From Pollenia angustigena (taxonomy: Eukaryota; Arthropoda; Insecta; Diptera; Polleniidae), in NCBI GenBank assembly GCA_930367215.1, contig OV884060.1, forward strand, positions 180,555,253 through 180,619,252: a stretch of 64,000 bases of DNA. Reading direction: 5' to 3'. The number at the start of each line of letters is the position of its first letter. Within the stretch, counting starts at the first letter, position 1. A model generated the notes under the pieces. The model saw only the letters and a program-made list of their open reading frames with translations. It did no database searches and was not told where the DNA came from. Both the position numbers and the translations under genes were made by a program. Of this stretch, positions 20,501 to 30,320 are shown in pieces.

Positions 20501-23070
20501 TCATTATTTTCACAAGAAAAACGTATGAATCCAGTCAGAAATCTAATGCGAAATCGATCAGAAAACGGCGAGATAGTACGTTTGTATATTCAATGTCTGA
20601 GACATGGTCCAATTAGTAGGTCTTTCCGAAACGCCTGCTGATTTTTTGCAGAGTTGTGTTTTTTACGTGCAATTGTTTTTGACATTTCTATCATTTTTTA
20701 CACAAACAAATACTTCTGTTTTTGACATTCTTATCATTTTTTACACAAACAAAATGCGTGTTGTTTTTTCAATTGTTGGATTGTTGTAGTTGCGCGCAAA
20801 CCTTCTAATTGGGTCATGCCAAAACTCATAAAACGCTCTAAAATGGATAAATATATTGTTTCTGCCTTCTTTGGTTGCATAAAGAAAACATGCAATTGCA
20901 CATTTACGGGTTTCCTATATGACTTTAGACTAAATTTAAATTATAACGTGTAAAGAATTAAATATATATTTTTAATTGTCCAGTTATTTTTTAAAAATCC
21001 AGTTGAATTTTTTACATTGCCCAGTTATTTGAACTTTGGCTTCTGGCAACCCTAACCCATACCCATATTTGTATGCATACTACATACATAGATACTACAT
21101 AGGGGACATTTAAATGATGTATTTTCAGACATGTCTATTTTATTTGTTCCCTTTTGAAAAGTTTTGCTCAAGGCGAATTGACTAGGTGGGGTCAAGTAAA
21201 CATATGGTGTTTTTTCGGTGGTCGACGTGTCAAAGTTTTTATACAAACTAGTTTTTTATGTAAACAAACCTGTTTTTTTACTAGCAATATTTTTGACAAC
21301 CCGACCACAGGAGCATTGTAGTTGTAGAGTTGACCTCACCTTCTAGTCAATTCGCCTTGGTTTTGCTTTTGATTTTATGTATAATTGTCTAATCTTTTTA
21401 TACATATTGAAAAAAAATAAAAATAATATTAACAAACATGAAAACTTATTTCGTGTCTGTTTGGCAACCTTCCTTTCTTTTTAAACTCGATTGTCAACAA
21501 ACAAAACAAACGTGTTTGTTAGACATGTCTAAAAAGACATCGTGTAAATTCGCCATTACAGATACTTATACTAGGTACATACGTACATATCGTTAGCTAA
21601 AATGCAAAAAGACGTAACTAACAAAAATATAATTTTACAGGAGAAGCAAAAAACTTTGTAAAGTGAAAACTATAAACATGTCAGAAAAACATGCATTGAT
21701 AAGTCGTCCATGGAATTCTTCAACCAATTTTCAAAGAAAATCATTTCATTATAGGTATTTTCTTAGAAAAAAATGTGTAATTACGTCGTTTTGCATACAT
21801 CAAACAAAAAAACTTGAAGTTACGTCCCTTTGTTTTTTGTTAATAAAAGTGTAAAATTTTGTCAAGACATGTAGTTTTATGGCATTCATAATAATCAATC
21901 AAAAACTCGATTTTGAATTTTTTTTTTAGTTACGTCTTTTTGCATTTTAGCTAACGATATATATTTTTCAAATTGAACCGATATTTTTATGTAGCAATTA
22001 AATAAACAATTTCAGGTGGTAAAATTAATTCTTAACATTACTTACGTTTCGCATTTCTGTCGCCTGCTTTTGTTGCATTTGATGCCTTTGAAAAACCGTT
22101 TTAATTTTTAATTTGTGTGTATGCATTAAACTTAATTCGGGTGTTGAATCCAAGTTTATTTGTGTACCTGGAGTATTTGTATTCAATTCAGGGTTTTCTT
22201 CGTTTTTAAATGAACACATGTCGCTTGAATTAACATTAGTGCTATTAGGTCGATTTCGGTTATGGCGATGGGAGATTTTACGATTGCGCATCAAACGATC
22301 ACGACGTTCCAAAAGGGCATTTACTTTCATATCGTGAAGTTTTTCCAACAAATCGGGATGGCGCCTCTAAAATTAAAAGTAAAAACTGTTTTATTTTTAA
22401 ATAACTGTAAACATTTATTTTTAAATTCTTCTATACATAAGAACAATATTATAACGGAGCAAACTATGTTAATATACCTACTATGTACGTACATACTATG
22501 TAAGTTTTATTTATTGGGCATTTTTGACTCGATTTATTTGGAATTCGTTATAAACATTTTCTAATCTACTAAAATTTTTCATGTTAAACTGACCTTTATA
22601 TGCATATGAAAATTTCCCGTAGACCTAACACTACCTCTATAAACCCGATCCGGTGGACAATGGCAACATTTGACGGTGACATTTTCACCATCTTGCGTTT
22701 GTATTTGATATAATTCGCCATTCAATATGTAAGGAATGTGTACATGACGCATGTGCATTTTACTTAAATCCTCCATATCCGATTGATATTGAGTAGAATT
22801 AAATAGTCCACCATCAGTAACTATACCATGATTGGGTTGGGTTGGAACAATAATATTTTGTTTTGTTACATTGCAAAATGTTGTAGACATTCCACTCGTA
22901 TTTGGAACTATTTGTAGTTCATCTTGTTGTTGTAACTGAACATTTATCGTACTAACATTAGTAATTGCTGAAGGTAATAAGGAGGAGCAGGTTTGCTGCA
23001 TAGCTTCAGGTGAATTTAATAACTCAGATATTATAGTTGTATCGTCACTGGATGCTTCTTCCGATTCCAT
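17556..23070 (-). CDS. stil: BED-type zinc-finger protein, probably stand still
   Basis: Four coding exons on the minus strand: 22594-23070, 22046-22366, 18266-18430, 17556-18158, all phase 0, with donors GTCAGT, GTAAGT, GTAAGT and acceptors ending TTTAG; 521 residues in all. A BED-like finger straddles the first junction: C135-x2-C138 and H157-x4-H162 (CCHCPPDRVYRG ... FHMHIK/RRHP), followed by the basic run LLERRDRLMRNRK. The rest is low-complexity Q/N/S-rich, with a possible coiled coil near the C-terminus (LLGQVESSLQDIQREMN). BED fingers bind DNA. In Drosophila, Stil is a germline chromatin protein controlling ovo and female germ-cell survival; I recall its gene as a close neighbour of ClC-b, as here. 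I could not align it, so the name is tentative. The 3.6-kb third intron is packed with MITEs and Tc1 relics. The stop overlaps a good splice donor (GGTAAG), so a further exon is possible. Confidence 0.65.
18653..19120 (-). pseudogene. Tc1-like transposon relic, transposase C-terminal piece
   Basis: The left end reads TA-CAGTATCGGACAAAAC at 18651-18668, typical of Tc1-like termini. On the minus strand from about 19120 the reading SLDLNPIENLREIVN contains the catalytic-Glu region of a Tc1 DDE/D transposase, followed by FEAANMAWEAISPEII and a stop. The rest of the gene is lost. It lies in stil intron 3. Confidence 0.7.
19161..19275 (+). pseudogene. Tc1-like transposase N-terminal scrap
   Basis: The plus-strand reading RLIKKFLQTGRTSPTHSGGRPL, then a stop and SLIKRTIQ, resembles the second helix-turn-helix and GRP(R) linker of Tc1 transposases. 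It faces the previous fragment in the opposite orientation, so the two are either separate copies or a rearranged one. Confidence 0.6.
19300..19700. repeat. Cluster of GGTC(A/G)CGAACGTACG motifs
   Basis: Near-identical words occur at about 19307 (followed by TTCGTACG, making a palindrome), 19474, 19660 and 19675. They stand out as GC-rich, CpG-bearing words in AT-rich DNA. No terminal inverted repeat was found around them. Confidence 0.65.
20013..20254. mobile_element. Outer inverted-repeat element around the 20054 hairpin
   Basis: TATGGCCTATTCGTCGATTT at 20013 is the near-complement of the sequence ending at 20254 (AATCGACGAACAGGCCATA). It is split by the hairpin MITE 20054-20193. Length without the insert is about 100 bp. 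Confidence 0.65.
20054..20193. mobile_element. 140-bp hairpin MITE, 61-bp perfect arms
   Basis: Begins CAGCCTTATTCCGGTTGTCG and ends with its exact complement; arms of about 61 bp face each other across an 18-bp loop. ATT flanks both sides (20051-20053, 20194-20196). Such perfect arms imply recent insertion or ongoing correction. Confidence 0.8.
20341..20461. mobile_element. 121-bp MITE with TAA duplication
   Basis: CGGCCAATTTCACCAAGTT at the left, inverse at the right, TAA on both sides (20338-20340, 20462-20464): PIF/Harbinger-like. A degraded relative is visible at 48779-48860 (GGTCAATTTCAGCAAGTTC). Confidence 0.8.
20680..20760 (+). repeat. Short tandem duplication
   Basis: The phrase TTTTTGACATT(T)CT(T)ATCATTTTTTACAC followed by AAACAAA occurs twice in succession (units of about 52 bp). 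Confidence 0.6.
21169..21359. mobile_element. Complete hAT MITE (CAAGGCGAATTGACTAG family)
   Basis: 191 bp. Terminal repeats are CAAGGCGAATTGACTAG and its inverse TAGTCAATTCGCCTTG. The 8-bp duplication GTTTTGCT is exact (21161-21168, 21360-21367). CA(A/G)NG ends plus 8-bp duplications are diagnostic of hAT. Inserted in stil intron 3. Confidence 0.9.
21587..21960. mobile_element. MITE with 35-bp terminal repeats
   Basis: ATATCGTTAGCTAAAATGCA at 21587 continues for about 35 bp and is repeated in inverse at 21926-21960. Internal copies of TTACGTC(G/C)(T/C)TTTG recur. The duplication is unclear because the flank is TA-rich. Confidence 0.7.
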
Positions 23071-23640
23071 ATGATTCGTTAATTTTTTAATTAAAATAAA
23101 TTCTACAAAAAAACGCGTTCGCGAAGGTCTATAATTAAGAAATGGTAACTATTTTTTTATTTTTAAATATTTCGTTTGCTAACTTTCAGAGCTCAAAAAG
23201 TTCGATATACATATCTCTTGCCCTTGAAATAGAGAAGTAAATCACACAAGTTATTTTGCTGATATTCTGTTTGTTTTGCCATTCATCCTTATGTTTGTTG
23301 CTTTTTTTGTAAAATAAATGATTTTGTTGTTGGCTTAAACTCATTCTCATTTCATCCAATAAGCGAATTTTTTAGTACTCACGCACAATGCATCCAATAG
23401 AACATACAAAAAATCCAAAGAAACCGTTAACTTTTTTTCAATAATCAAGTGTTGCCAGTACGTTATAATTAAAATATACAAAAAGAGGTACATTTTTAAT
23501 TTAAAAAAAGTTGATAAAGTGGCGGATTAGAGAGAAGAATTAAAAAAAGAATCAATGCATATGAACGCAAAAAAAATTATAATTGGGTTTTATGTTTCCA
23601 GATTTTAAAGAAAGATAAATTCTTACTGATATGGACACTA
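23071..23640. promoter_or_regulatory. stil upstream region
   Basis: Contains the 5' leader and presumed promoter of stil. I see no convincing TATA box or initiator and no open frame. An element of unknown kind may begin near 23640. Confidence 0.3.
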
Positions 23641-24050
23641 TATTTTAAAACCCAAGATTTTAATGACATGTTAAAGATAGATAGATTCCTACTTATATGG
23701 ACACAGTTGCTAAACATTTTGTAAAAAATAATGCCACAAGGTGAGGTAGGGGCGATTTCTAAGAAAGATTCCTACTTAAGCTGCCTCTCCGAAACTATCT
23801 AACAGATTTTAACGAAATCTTAAACATAAATAGATCCCTACTTAAATGTTCACATTATCTATACAACTTTTAAAAAATATTCTCACGAGGGGTGGTAGGG
23901 GGAAATATCTGCCTCTCTAGGACTATTTAACAGATTCGAATGAAATTTAAAACATAGATTGATCTCTATTTATATACCAACATAAGCTATAAACGTTTTT
24001 AAAAATACGACTACAAGAAGGGGGAGCGTAGTAGCATACGCCGGGTAACC
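23640..24050. repeat. Diverged ~150-bp tandem repeats
   Basis: Three units share AACGAAATCTTAAACATA-like and GAT(C/T)CCTACTTA(T/A)ATG-like words, with ACAAG(A/G)(A/G)GG(T/G)G-like G-rich stretches. Divergence is high. No coding content. Confidence 0.55.
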
Positions 24051-24179
24051 GTTAGCTTAATAATATAAAGTGCCAAAAAAGTATGCAACAAACTTGACAA
24101 GCAACCCAGAATTTTAAGTTTGTACAAACATTTTGCGTTTATCAAATTTATTTTCAGCAATACAAAGTTTATTATTAAT

Positions 24180-24300
24180 AAGATTTACGTATGACGTGCT
24201 AAATCCCCAATTTTTCATATTTTATAAATGCACTGCAATTTATTGTTGAGGGAAAGCTAGCTTCTATGCGCATTTTACTGTTTGCTTAGGCCAGCTCATC
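24180..24300. repeat. Dispersed repeat, inverse copy at 50947-51067
   Basis: About 118 bases from AAGATTTACGTATGACGTGC to GCTTAGGCCA match, in inverse orientation, the segment at about 50947-51067 with roughly 90% identity by eye. Nature unknown. Confidence 0.75.
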
Positions 24301-24559
24301 AGGAAACCTTTTCCAGAGACTTTAGAAAAGCCAAAAATATTAAACAAATAAAATCCTAATGTAAATTAATTGATATATGAATGTACATATGTACATAGGT
24401 GTATGTATATAAAAATTAAATTATATTAAAGTTAAAATATAATTACAAAAGGGTAAAGCGGCCCATACACTTGCAATATTATTGTATATGATACTAACTG
24501 ACCCGACAGACGTTGTCCTGTCCAAATTAGGAAAAATGTTTGCGTTCGATTTTTAAAAT

Positions 24560-25150
24560 CCTTTAAAAAGATACGAACATTTGAAAGAAAAATAAGTCAA
24601 ATCAATGGAGCCGTTTTCTGGTTTTAGGTAAATCGAAAAAAGTGGGCGGTGCAAAATCTTCTTTCCGTAAAAACCTAAGTTGGACCATGGCGATGATTTT
24701 AAAGAAAAAATCGGTCAATCCGTTCTTAAGTTATGCGCTTAATAGAAAAAGTGGGCGTAAAAGTAGGCGTGGTACATTTTTCTTCCAATGAAAACGTAAA
24801 ATGGATTAATACGAACATTTAAAAGAAAAATTAGTCAAATAGATGGAGCCGTTTTTTGATTTTAGGTAAATCGAAAAAAGTGGGCGGGGCAAAATTTTCT
24901 TTCCGTAAAAACCTAAGTTGGACCATGGCAATAATTTTTAAGAAAAAATCGTCCAATTAAGTTATGCGCTTAATAGCAAAAGTGGGCGTAAAAGTAGGCG
25001 TGGTCAATTTTTCTTTAGATGAAAACTTAAAATGGATTAATGCGAACATTTGAAAGAAAAATTTGTCAAATCGATGGAGCCGTTTTTTGACTTTAGGTAA
25101 TTCGAAAAAAGTGGGCGGGGCAAAATTTTCTTTTCGTATAAATCTAATAC
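24560..25150. repeat. ~235-bp tandem repeat, two and a half units
   Basis: Each unit has ACATTTGAAAGAAAAAT, TCAAAT-GATGGAGCCGTT, TCGAAAAAAGTGGGCGG, CTTTCCGTAAAAACCTAAG and GTGGGCGTAAAAGTAGGCGT. Units start near 24570, 24810 and 25035. This GTGGGCG-rich type is familiar from fly genomes as decayed repetitive DNA; I cannot name it. Confidence 0.7.
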
Positions 25151-25380
25151 GGGTCTTTTTTTTGTTTTTAAAGTCTTTGCGTTGCATGATTTTTAACTCT
25201 TCAATACGTTTTTTCTAAATGACTCAAAATCGTTATTTATTTTTCCATTCACAAGTGCCAAAAGCACTAAGTTGGCATCACTGCAGGCCATACTTTTTTT
25301 CGTGCAAATTGTGTTAATTGTCAAACAGCTGTAAAACATAAACAAAACAATGAAATGCAAAGGAAAAAAAAACCATGAAC

Positions 25381-25840
25381 CAAGGCGAATTCATTTTCCA
25401 GGTGGCGTTGAAAGCACAGCTGTGCTACTTTTTTTTTTAAATTTGAGAGAGGAATGTCAAAAGTTACTTGTGTTTTTGACCAAGGTCTATCCAATAGGTC
25501 TGCTTAAGAAGCCAGATGTTTTTTTGGTTTTTTCCTCAACGATTTCAAAAGTTGTTTACATGTTCCTTATACGTGTATATTTTTGTTTACTTTTTTGGTT
25601 TTTTGCCACACAAAACACATTTTTCCTTTTGTTTTGCCTATGTAGTAGTAAGATTTTGACAACGGCGGGGAATTTTACACAAACAAAATGCCTGTTGTTT
25701 TTTGTATTGTTGTAGAAGTAAGCAGACCTATTGGATAGGCGTTGTTTTTGACTTATCGGTCAACGAAAGCAGCAACAAAATACATTGTTGTGTTTTTGGT
25801 GTTGTTAATTGTTGTAGTATCGACACCAAAGTATATTTAT
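25381..25840. mobile_element. hAT MITE (CAAGGCGAATTC family), interrupted and right-truncated
   Basis: Matches the complete copy at 60413-60610 from the left end (CAAGGCGAATTCATTTT) up to the GTAGTATCG(A/C)CACCA region, where similarity stops before the right end. Split by another hAT MITE at 25481-25744. Confidence 0.8.
25481..25744. mobile_element. 264-bp hAT MITE nested in another hAT MITE
   Basis: Terminal repeats CAAGGTCTATCCAATAGGTC and inverse; the 8-bp duplication TTTTTGAC is exact (25473-25480, 25745-25752). The uninterrupted relative at 60413-60610 shows the original joined target. Confidence 0.9.
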
Positions 25841-26007
25841 TACAAGTACATGCAAGTGATCAGCTGTTCAGTTGTTCTATTTTTGATAGTGTCAAAATTT
25901 GCTTATATTTTAGTACGCCATGATTTTTTTTTTTTTTTTTTTTTGTTTTCTTTATGTTTGGCTGTTTGAGAGTAGGTCTGTCTGCGTACACATATTTTGC
26001 GCAAAAT

Positions 26008-26242
26008 CAAGGTATATTTATAGCAGGTAGCCGCGAGATTACAACAATTGTACAATAAAACAAACAACAGGGCTTTTTATTGTTGTTTTGCGATACGAAC
26101 TGTCAAACAGCAAAAGGGTTGAAAAGAGACAAAAACTTGTTTACTTGTTTACTATACAACATTTGACAGTTTGTATCGCAAAACAAGCAAATAAAAAATA
26201 ACCAGCTGGCTTTCCGAGACTACCTGCTATAAATATACCTTG
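26008..26242. mobile_element. 235-bp hAT MITE (CAAGGTATATTTATAGCAGG family)
   Basis: Ends CAAGGTATATTTATAGCAGG and inverse; the 8-bp duplication CGCAAAAT is exact (26000-26007, 26243-26250). The second copy at 43741-43988 is in opposite orientation. Confidence 0.92.
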
Positions 26243-26250
26243 CGCAAAAT

Positions 26251-26709
26251 GTTGCAAAATGTTGTCTGCGTACTCCAAATCTCTTGCAGCGAGAGAGCCA
26301 AAAAGAGAATTTTTTGACAGATGGAAGTTAGAGAGCTTGCAAAATGTTACTGGATAAATTTCCGCTTGCAAGATTTTGCAAATAGTTTGAACAGCTGGTA
26401 AGTAGTTAGAATTGTGTTGATTTTTAACGTTTATAATAAATTATAATAAACAAACCATTTTACTTCATGCTAGAAACGTCCAAAACAGAACCGTTTGTTT
26501 TTGTTAAAAAATGGGAAAAACAAAGTGCTGCCAAATTTATACACAATAAATTTGACAGTACCTGTCAATATTGACAGAACTTTTTTTGAAAAACAAGCGT
26601 TTAAAAAAAAAAACGTTAAATTTTTCCGCAAAACGTAAATATAAATAAAAACTTCCAAACAAAATAAAATAACAAATAATTATTAATAAAGAAATAACGG
26701 TTTAAGAAC
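26251..26709. other. Unassigned stretch left of the Harbinger relic
   Basis: AT-rich, with a GACAGTACCTGTCAATATTGACAG-like imperfect palindrome near 26556-26579. It may contain the 5' end of the Harbinger element, but no matching terminal repeat was found to the right. Confidence 0.35.
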
Positions 26710-27340
26710 ATGGATTCTGTTGCATTGTGGTAGGTAGATAGCGATAAAGAAAGTGATGCAATTGCAGAAAGAGTTCAACAGAAAATAATAAGAGATACAT
26801 CCGAGATTATGAGCCTTGCTAATCGTACGTAAAAGATTTTTTTAATTATGAAATTTAATCATAAAATTACTACTTTTAGTTTCTTGAAAAACTTTCGGCT
26901 TGATAAAAATTCATTTATGTATATCTACAATTGAATAAAAGGCGATTTAGAGCCACCTGAAAGATCGACGGTCATTGCACCTTTGAAAAAATTAGCTGCC
27001 AAATTAAAATATTTTGCACTAGTTGGATACCAATATCAGATTGGCCAAGATCGCCTTGTGGCCGATTTCAATTTCCATATGCTTATCTGTGGTATACGAA
27101 ATAATCGAACCAAATCTTTGCCCGAAGCATATTATCTTTGAAATGACTGAAGAAAAAAAAGGAGGCGAAAAGATATTTTTTTAATTAATATGGAATACTT
27201 GGAGTAATTGGAGCAGTAGACGGCACTCACATTCAAGTAATAAGGCCAAGAAACGATGAGCATTTATACTTCAACCGAAAACAGACATTTAACTTTAACG
27301 TGTTGTTTATAATCTTCCCGTACCTAGTAACAAAGCACAT
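26710..27340 (+). pseudogene. Harbinger (PIF) transposase relic
   Basis: The plus-strand reading starts MDSVALW-stop-VDSDKESDAIAERVQQK; a GT-AG intron-like gap (about 26827-26880) leads to FLKNFRLDKNSFMY, then LAAKLKYFALVGYQYQIGQD and, after frame changes, LGVIGAVDGTHIQV, the block carrying a catalytic Asp of the DDE_4/HARBI1 family, and RPRNDEHLYFNRKQTFNFN. Stops and frame changes show it is dead. Autonomous Harbingers encode this nuclease plus a Myb/SANT-like DNA-binding partner; the next entry is that partner in convergent orientation. Confidence 0.75.
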
Positions 27341-27369
27341 TTGTAAAAATAGTTAACACAAATCGATTA

Positions 27370-27557
27370 AATGATATCTCACTTTTTTCCAATTCACTAT
27401 ACGGTGGACCAGCCGCATCTTAATCCTTTGACAGTCTTTGCCACAAATCCTTCGACTTGCTTTTAGCATTTGCAACATTTAGGTGGCCCTTTGCTAAATC
27501 TGCATGTGCAACCATAAAATCAACCATCACCTCATACGGTCTTGGTTTTGTAAACAT
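27370..27557 (-). pseudogene. Harbinger Myb/SANT-like gene relic
   Basis: Minus-strand ATG at 27557 opens MFTKPRPYEVMVDFMVAHAD, then LAKGHLNVANAKSKSKDLWQ and RLSKD with an in-frame stop, followed by DAAGPPYS in the same frame. This resembles the start of the trihelix/Myb-like protein that accompanies PIF/Harbinger transposases. Seven bases upstream of the ATG the sequence is broken by the 14.8-kb palindromic element; its missing 5' side resumes at 42390. Confidence 0.65.
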
Positions 27558-28101
27558 TGCTTTGTTTGAAGTAGTGTGTTTAGAGCGGTTCTAGCGCAAC
27601 TACGCCATACAAAGTTGGGAGCATGTCGTAACCCAGTAAACAATTTCATGTGAAAACTATCGCCTATATATCGCCTTCTTATTGCCTCCAATTTAGGAGC
27701 ATGCAAGCAAACAATTGTTTGCTGGGTTATGCTATACATTTACTTGTGGGAAAATTTTTTTTTTATTTATTTAGTAGCAGATGTTAAATTTCTTCGTGTA
27801 CGTGTCAGTCTTAAAGATTTTAAAATTTTGTGAGGGATGATAATTTTACTTGTGCGTTTTCGTATTAACGATAAAACTGATCGTGGAATTATTATTTTTA
27901 GTTTTTCAGTTATTGTGTGTGTGTTTAGAATAGTTAATGACTTTGTTGCATAGGTTTTCTAGTGACTTTTTATATACATACCTCGGTAGGCTTGTGGGAT
28001 AGTGAGCTAATCTCAGTATAAGGGTTGCATATTTGATTATCACCAGAGATTCTGGTCTGTTTCACTACAACGAACTAATAGGCTAAGTAACTATTGATCG
28101 G

Positions 28102-28167
28102 TTGTGTGTGTGTGTGTGTGGGTGTGTGTGTGGGTGTGTGTGTGTGTGTATGTGTGTGTGTGTGTGG
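28102..28167 (+). repeat. (TG)n microsatellite
   Basis: Interrupted TG run, mirrored at 41156-41209 as CA. A similar pair lies at 28804-28852 and 40470-40520. Confidence 0.9.
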
Positions 28168-28803
28168 GTATGATTGATAACGATTATTCATGTGAAAAGT
28201 AGAATTCCATCCACTTTTTTTATATCAACAGCAACTAATATTTCAATTCAGTATTTATAAAAATATTTAACCATATTAAAATATCCCTACAGTAACAAAT
28301 ACGAACATGAGTGTAAAAGGAAAATGACGTGTAAAGAAAGTTTATTATTTAGCAGGTGTGACATTTTTATTAGTTGTAAAATTTCTTCTTGTACGTGTCT
28401 TGAAGATTTTAAATTTTGTGAGGGATGATAATTTTACTTGTGCGTTTTCGTATTAAAGGTAAAACTGATCGTGTAATAAGTATTTTTTTAGTTTTTTTTC
28501 AGTTATTGTGTATGTGTTTAGAATAGTTAATGACTTTGTTGCATAGGTTTTCTAGTGACTTTTTGCATTGAATGCCTCGGTAGGCTTGTGGGATCAACCA
28601 CTTCTTTTTATATCAACAGCAACCGGCTGCACATCACTTTTAATTACATTTAACAAATAGAAGGAGTTGTCATTTTTGGGTTTTGTTAATCTTAAATAGA
28701 ATTATATATAAATATTTTTTTTTTTTGCGCAGATTTAATTATCACAAGAGACTCTGGTCTGTTTCACTATAGCAGACTAAGGATCTAAGTAACTATTGAT
28801 CGG

Positions 28804-28811
28804 TTGTGTAT

Positions 28812-28852
<41 letters not shown>
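28804..28852 (+). repeat. (TG)n microsatellite
   Basis: Nearly pure TG run in the second direct repeat of the left arm; mirrored at 40470-40520. Confidence 0.9.
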
Positions 28853-28856
<4 letters not shown>

Positions 28857-30320
28857 TGATTGATAACGATTATTCATGTGAAAAGTAGGATTCCATCCAC
28901 TTTTTTTATATCAACAGCAACTAATATTTCAATTCAGTATTTATAAAAATATTTAACTATATTAAAATATCCCTACAGTAACAAATACGAACATGAGTGT
29001 AAAAGGGAAATGCCGTGTAAAGAAAGTTTATTATTTAGCAGGTGTGACATTTTTATTAGTTGTAAAATTTCTTCTTGTACGTGTCTTGAAGATTTTAAAT
29101 TTTGTGAGGGATGATAATTTTACTTGTGCGTATTCATATTGATGATTTACAAGTTGTTTATTTTAGTGGAAGGTGTGAAATTTCTTCGTGTTCGTGTCTT
29201 GAAGATTTTAAAATTTTGTGAGGGATGATAATTTTACTTGTGCGTTTTCGTATTAAAGGTAAAACTGATCGTGGAATAAGTATTTTTTTAGTTTTTTTTC
29301 AGTTATTGTGTATGTGTTTAGAATAGTTAATGACTTTGTTGCATAGGTTTTCTAGTGACTTTTTGCATTGAATGCCTCGGTAGGCTTGTGGGATCAACCA
29401 CTTTTTTTATATCAACAGCAACCGGCTGCACATCACTTTTAATTACATTTAACAAATAGAAGGAGTTGTCATTTTTGGGTTTTGTTAATCTTAAATAGAA
29501 TTATATATAAATATTTTTTTTTTGCGCAGATTTAATTATCACAAGAGACTCTGGTCTGTTTCACTACAACGGACTAAAGGTCAAAGTAACTATTAATCGG
29601 TTAATTAAGTTAGCATATAATTTTTGTTGATAACACTTAATAAGCATTTTCTAAAAACATTTGCAGATAGTTTCATTATTACTCAATGTTTATAACCTTT
29701 TATTTATTTTTTTCTAGTTTGATACTCTATAGTATAAGTTTAATGAAGAATTTTTCTATGGTTTGATACTCATCAATGACAGTATAGTTAAGAATTTAGT
29801 TCAATCCAAGGATACACTTCATACAGTTAATAATTATACATTATACATACAAATACAATAAAATTTCCATTTTATTAACCATAGTACATGGTTTATTAAT
29901 TGTTTTGATAATATTTAGTAAAAGTTTATATATAGTATAAACTTGAAGTCGATTATACCAATAGAATATTAAATGTTAATGAAAAAAGGAAATCATATTA
30001 CAAAATCAATTAAGATGATCTAAAAAAGAGTATTACATAGGAGTTTTGAATATTTAATAAGGAAATATCTATTATATCTGCTTATAATTATCAGTTAGAA
30101 ATTTAAAGATAACAAATTTGTTTTATAATTAGTACAGCATTATATGTTTTTTTTTTCTAGTTTATTAACCATACATTATCATACCATACCATTATAATCC
30201 ATAGAATATAAAACAATTTAAAATAGTTAAATCCGCAAAAGAAAATCAAAAAACTGTATTTATTTATTTATGTAAAACCTTACTCCATTAATCATTTATT
30301 TATACTTTATATATACTAAT

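Noticed and set aside
22113..22564. Plus-strand frames over stil exon 2
   Set aside because: Shadow frames opposite a properly spliced exon.
25350..25969. Overlapping open frames rich in F/L/V around 25.35-25.97 kb
   Set aside because: They lie inside two hAT MITEs and T-rich sequence; coding potential is not plausible.
27527..27739. Open frame mirrored at 42220-42492 (MYSITQQTIVCLHAPKLEAI)
   Set aside because: It crosses the transposon end into unrelated flank on each side, with different C-termini; no family recognised.
28102..28852. TG tracts as Z-DNA or regulatory elements
   Set aside because: They vary in length between the arms and behave as ordinary microsatellites.
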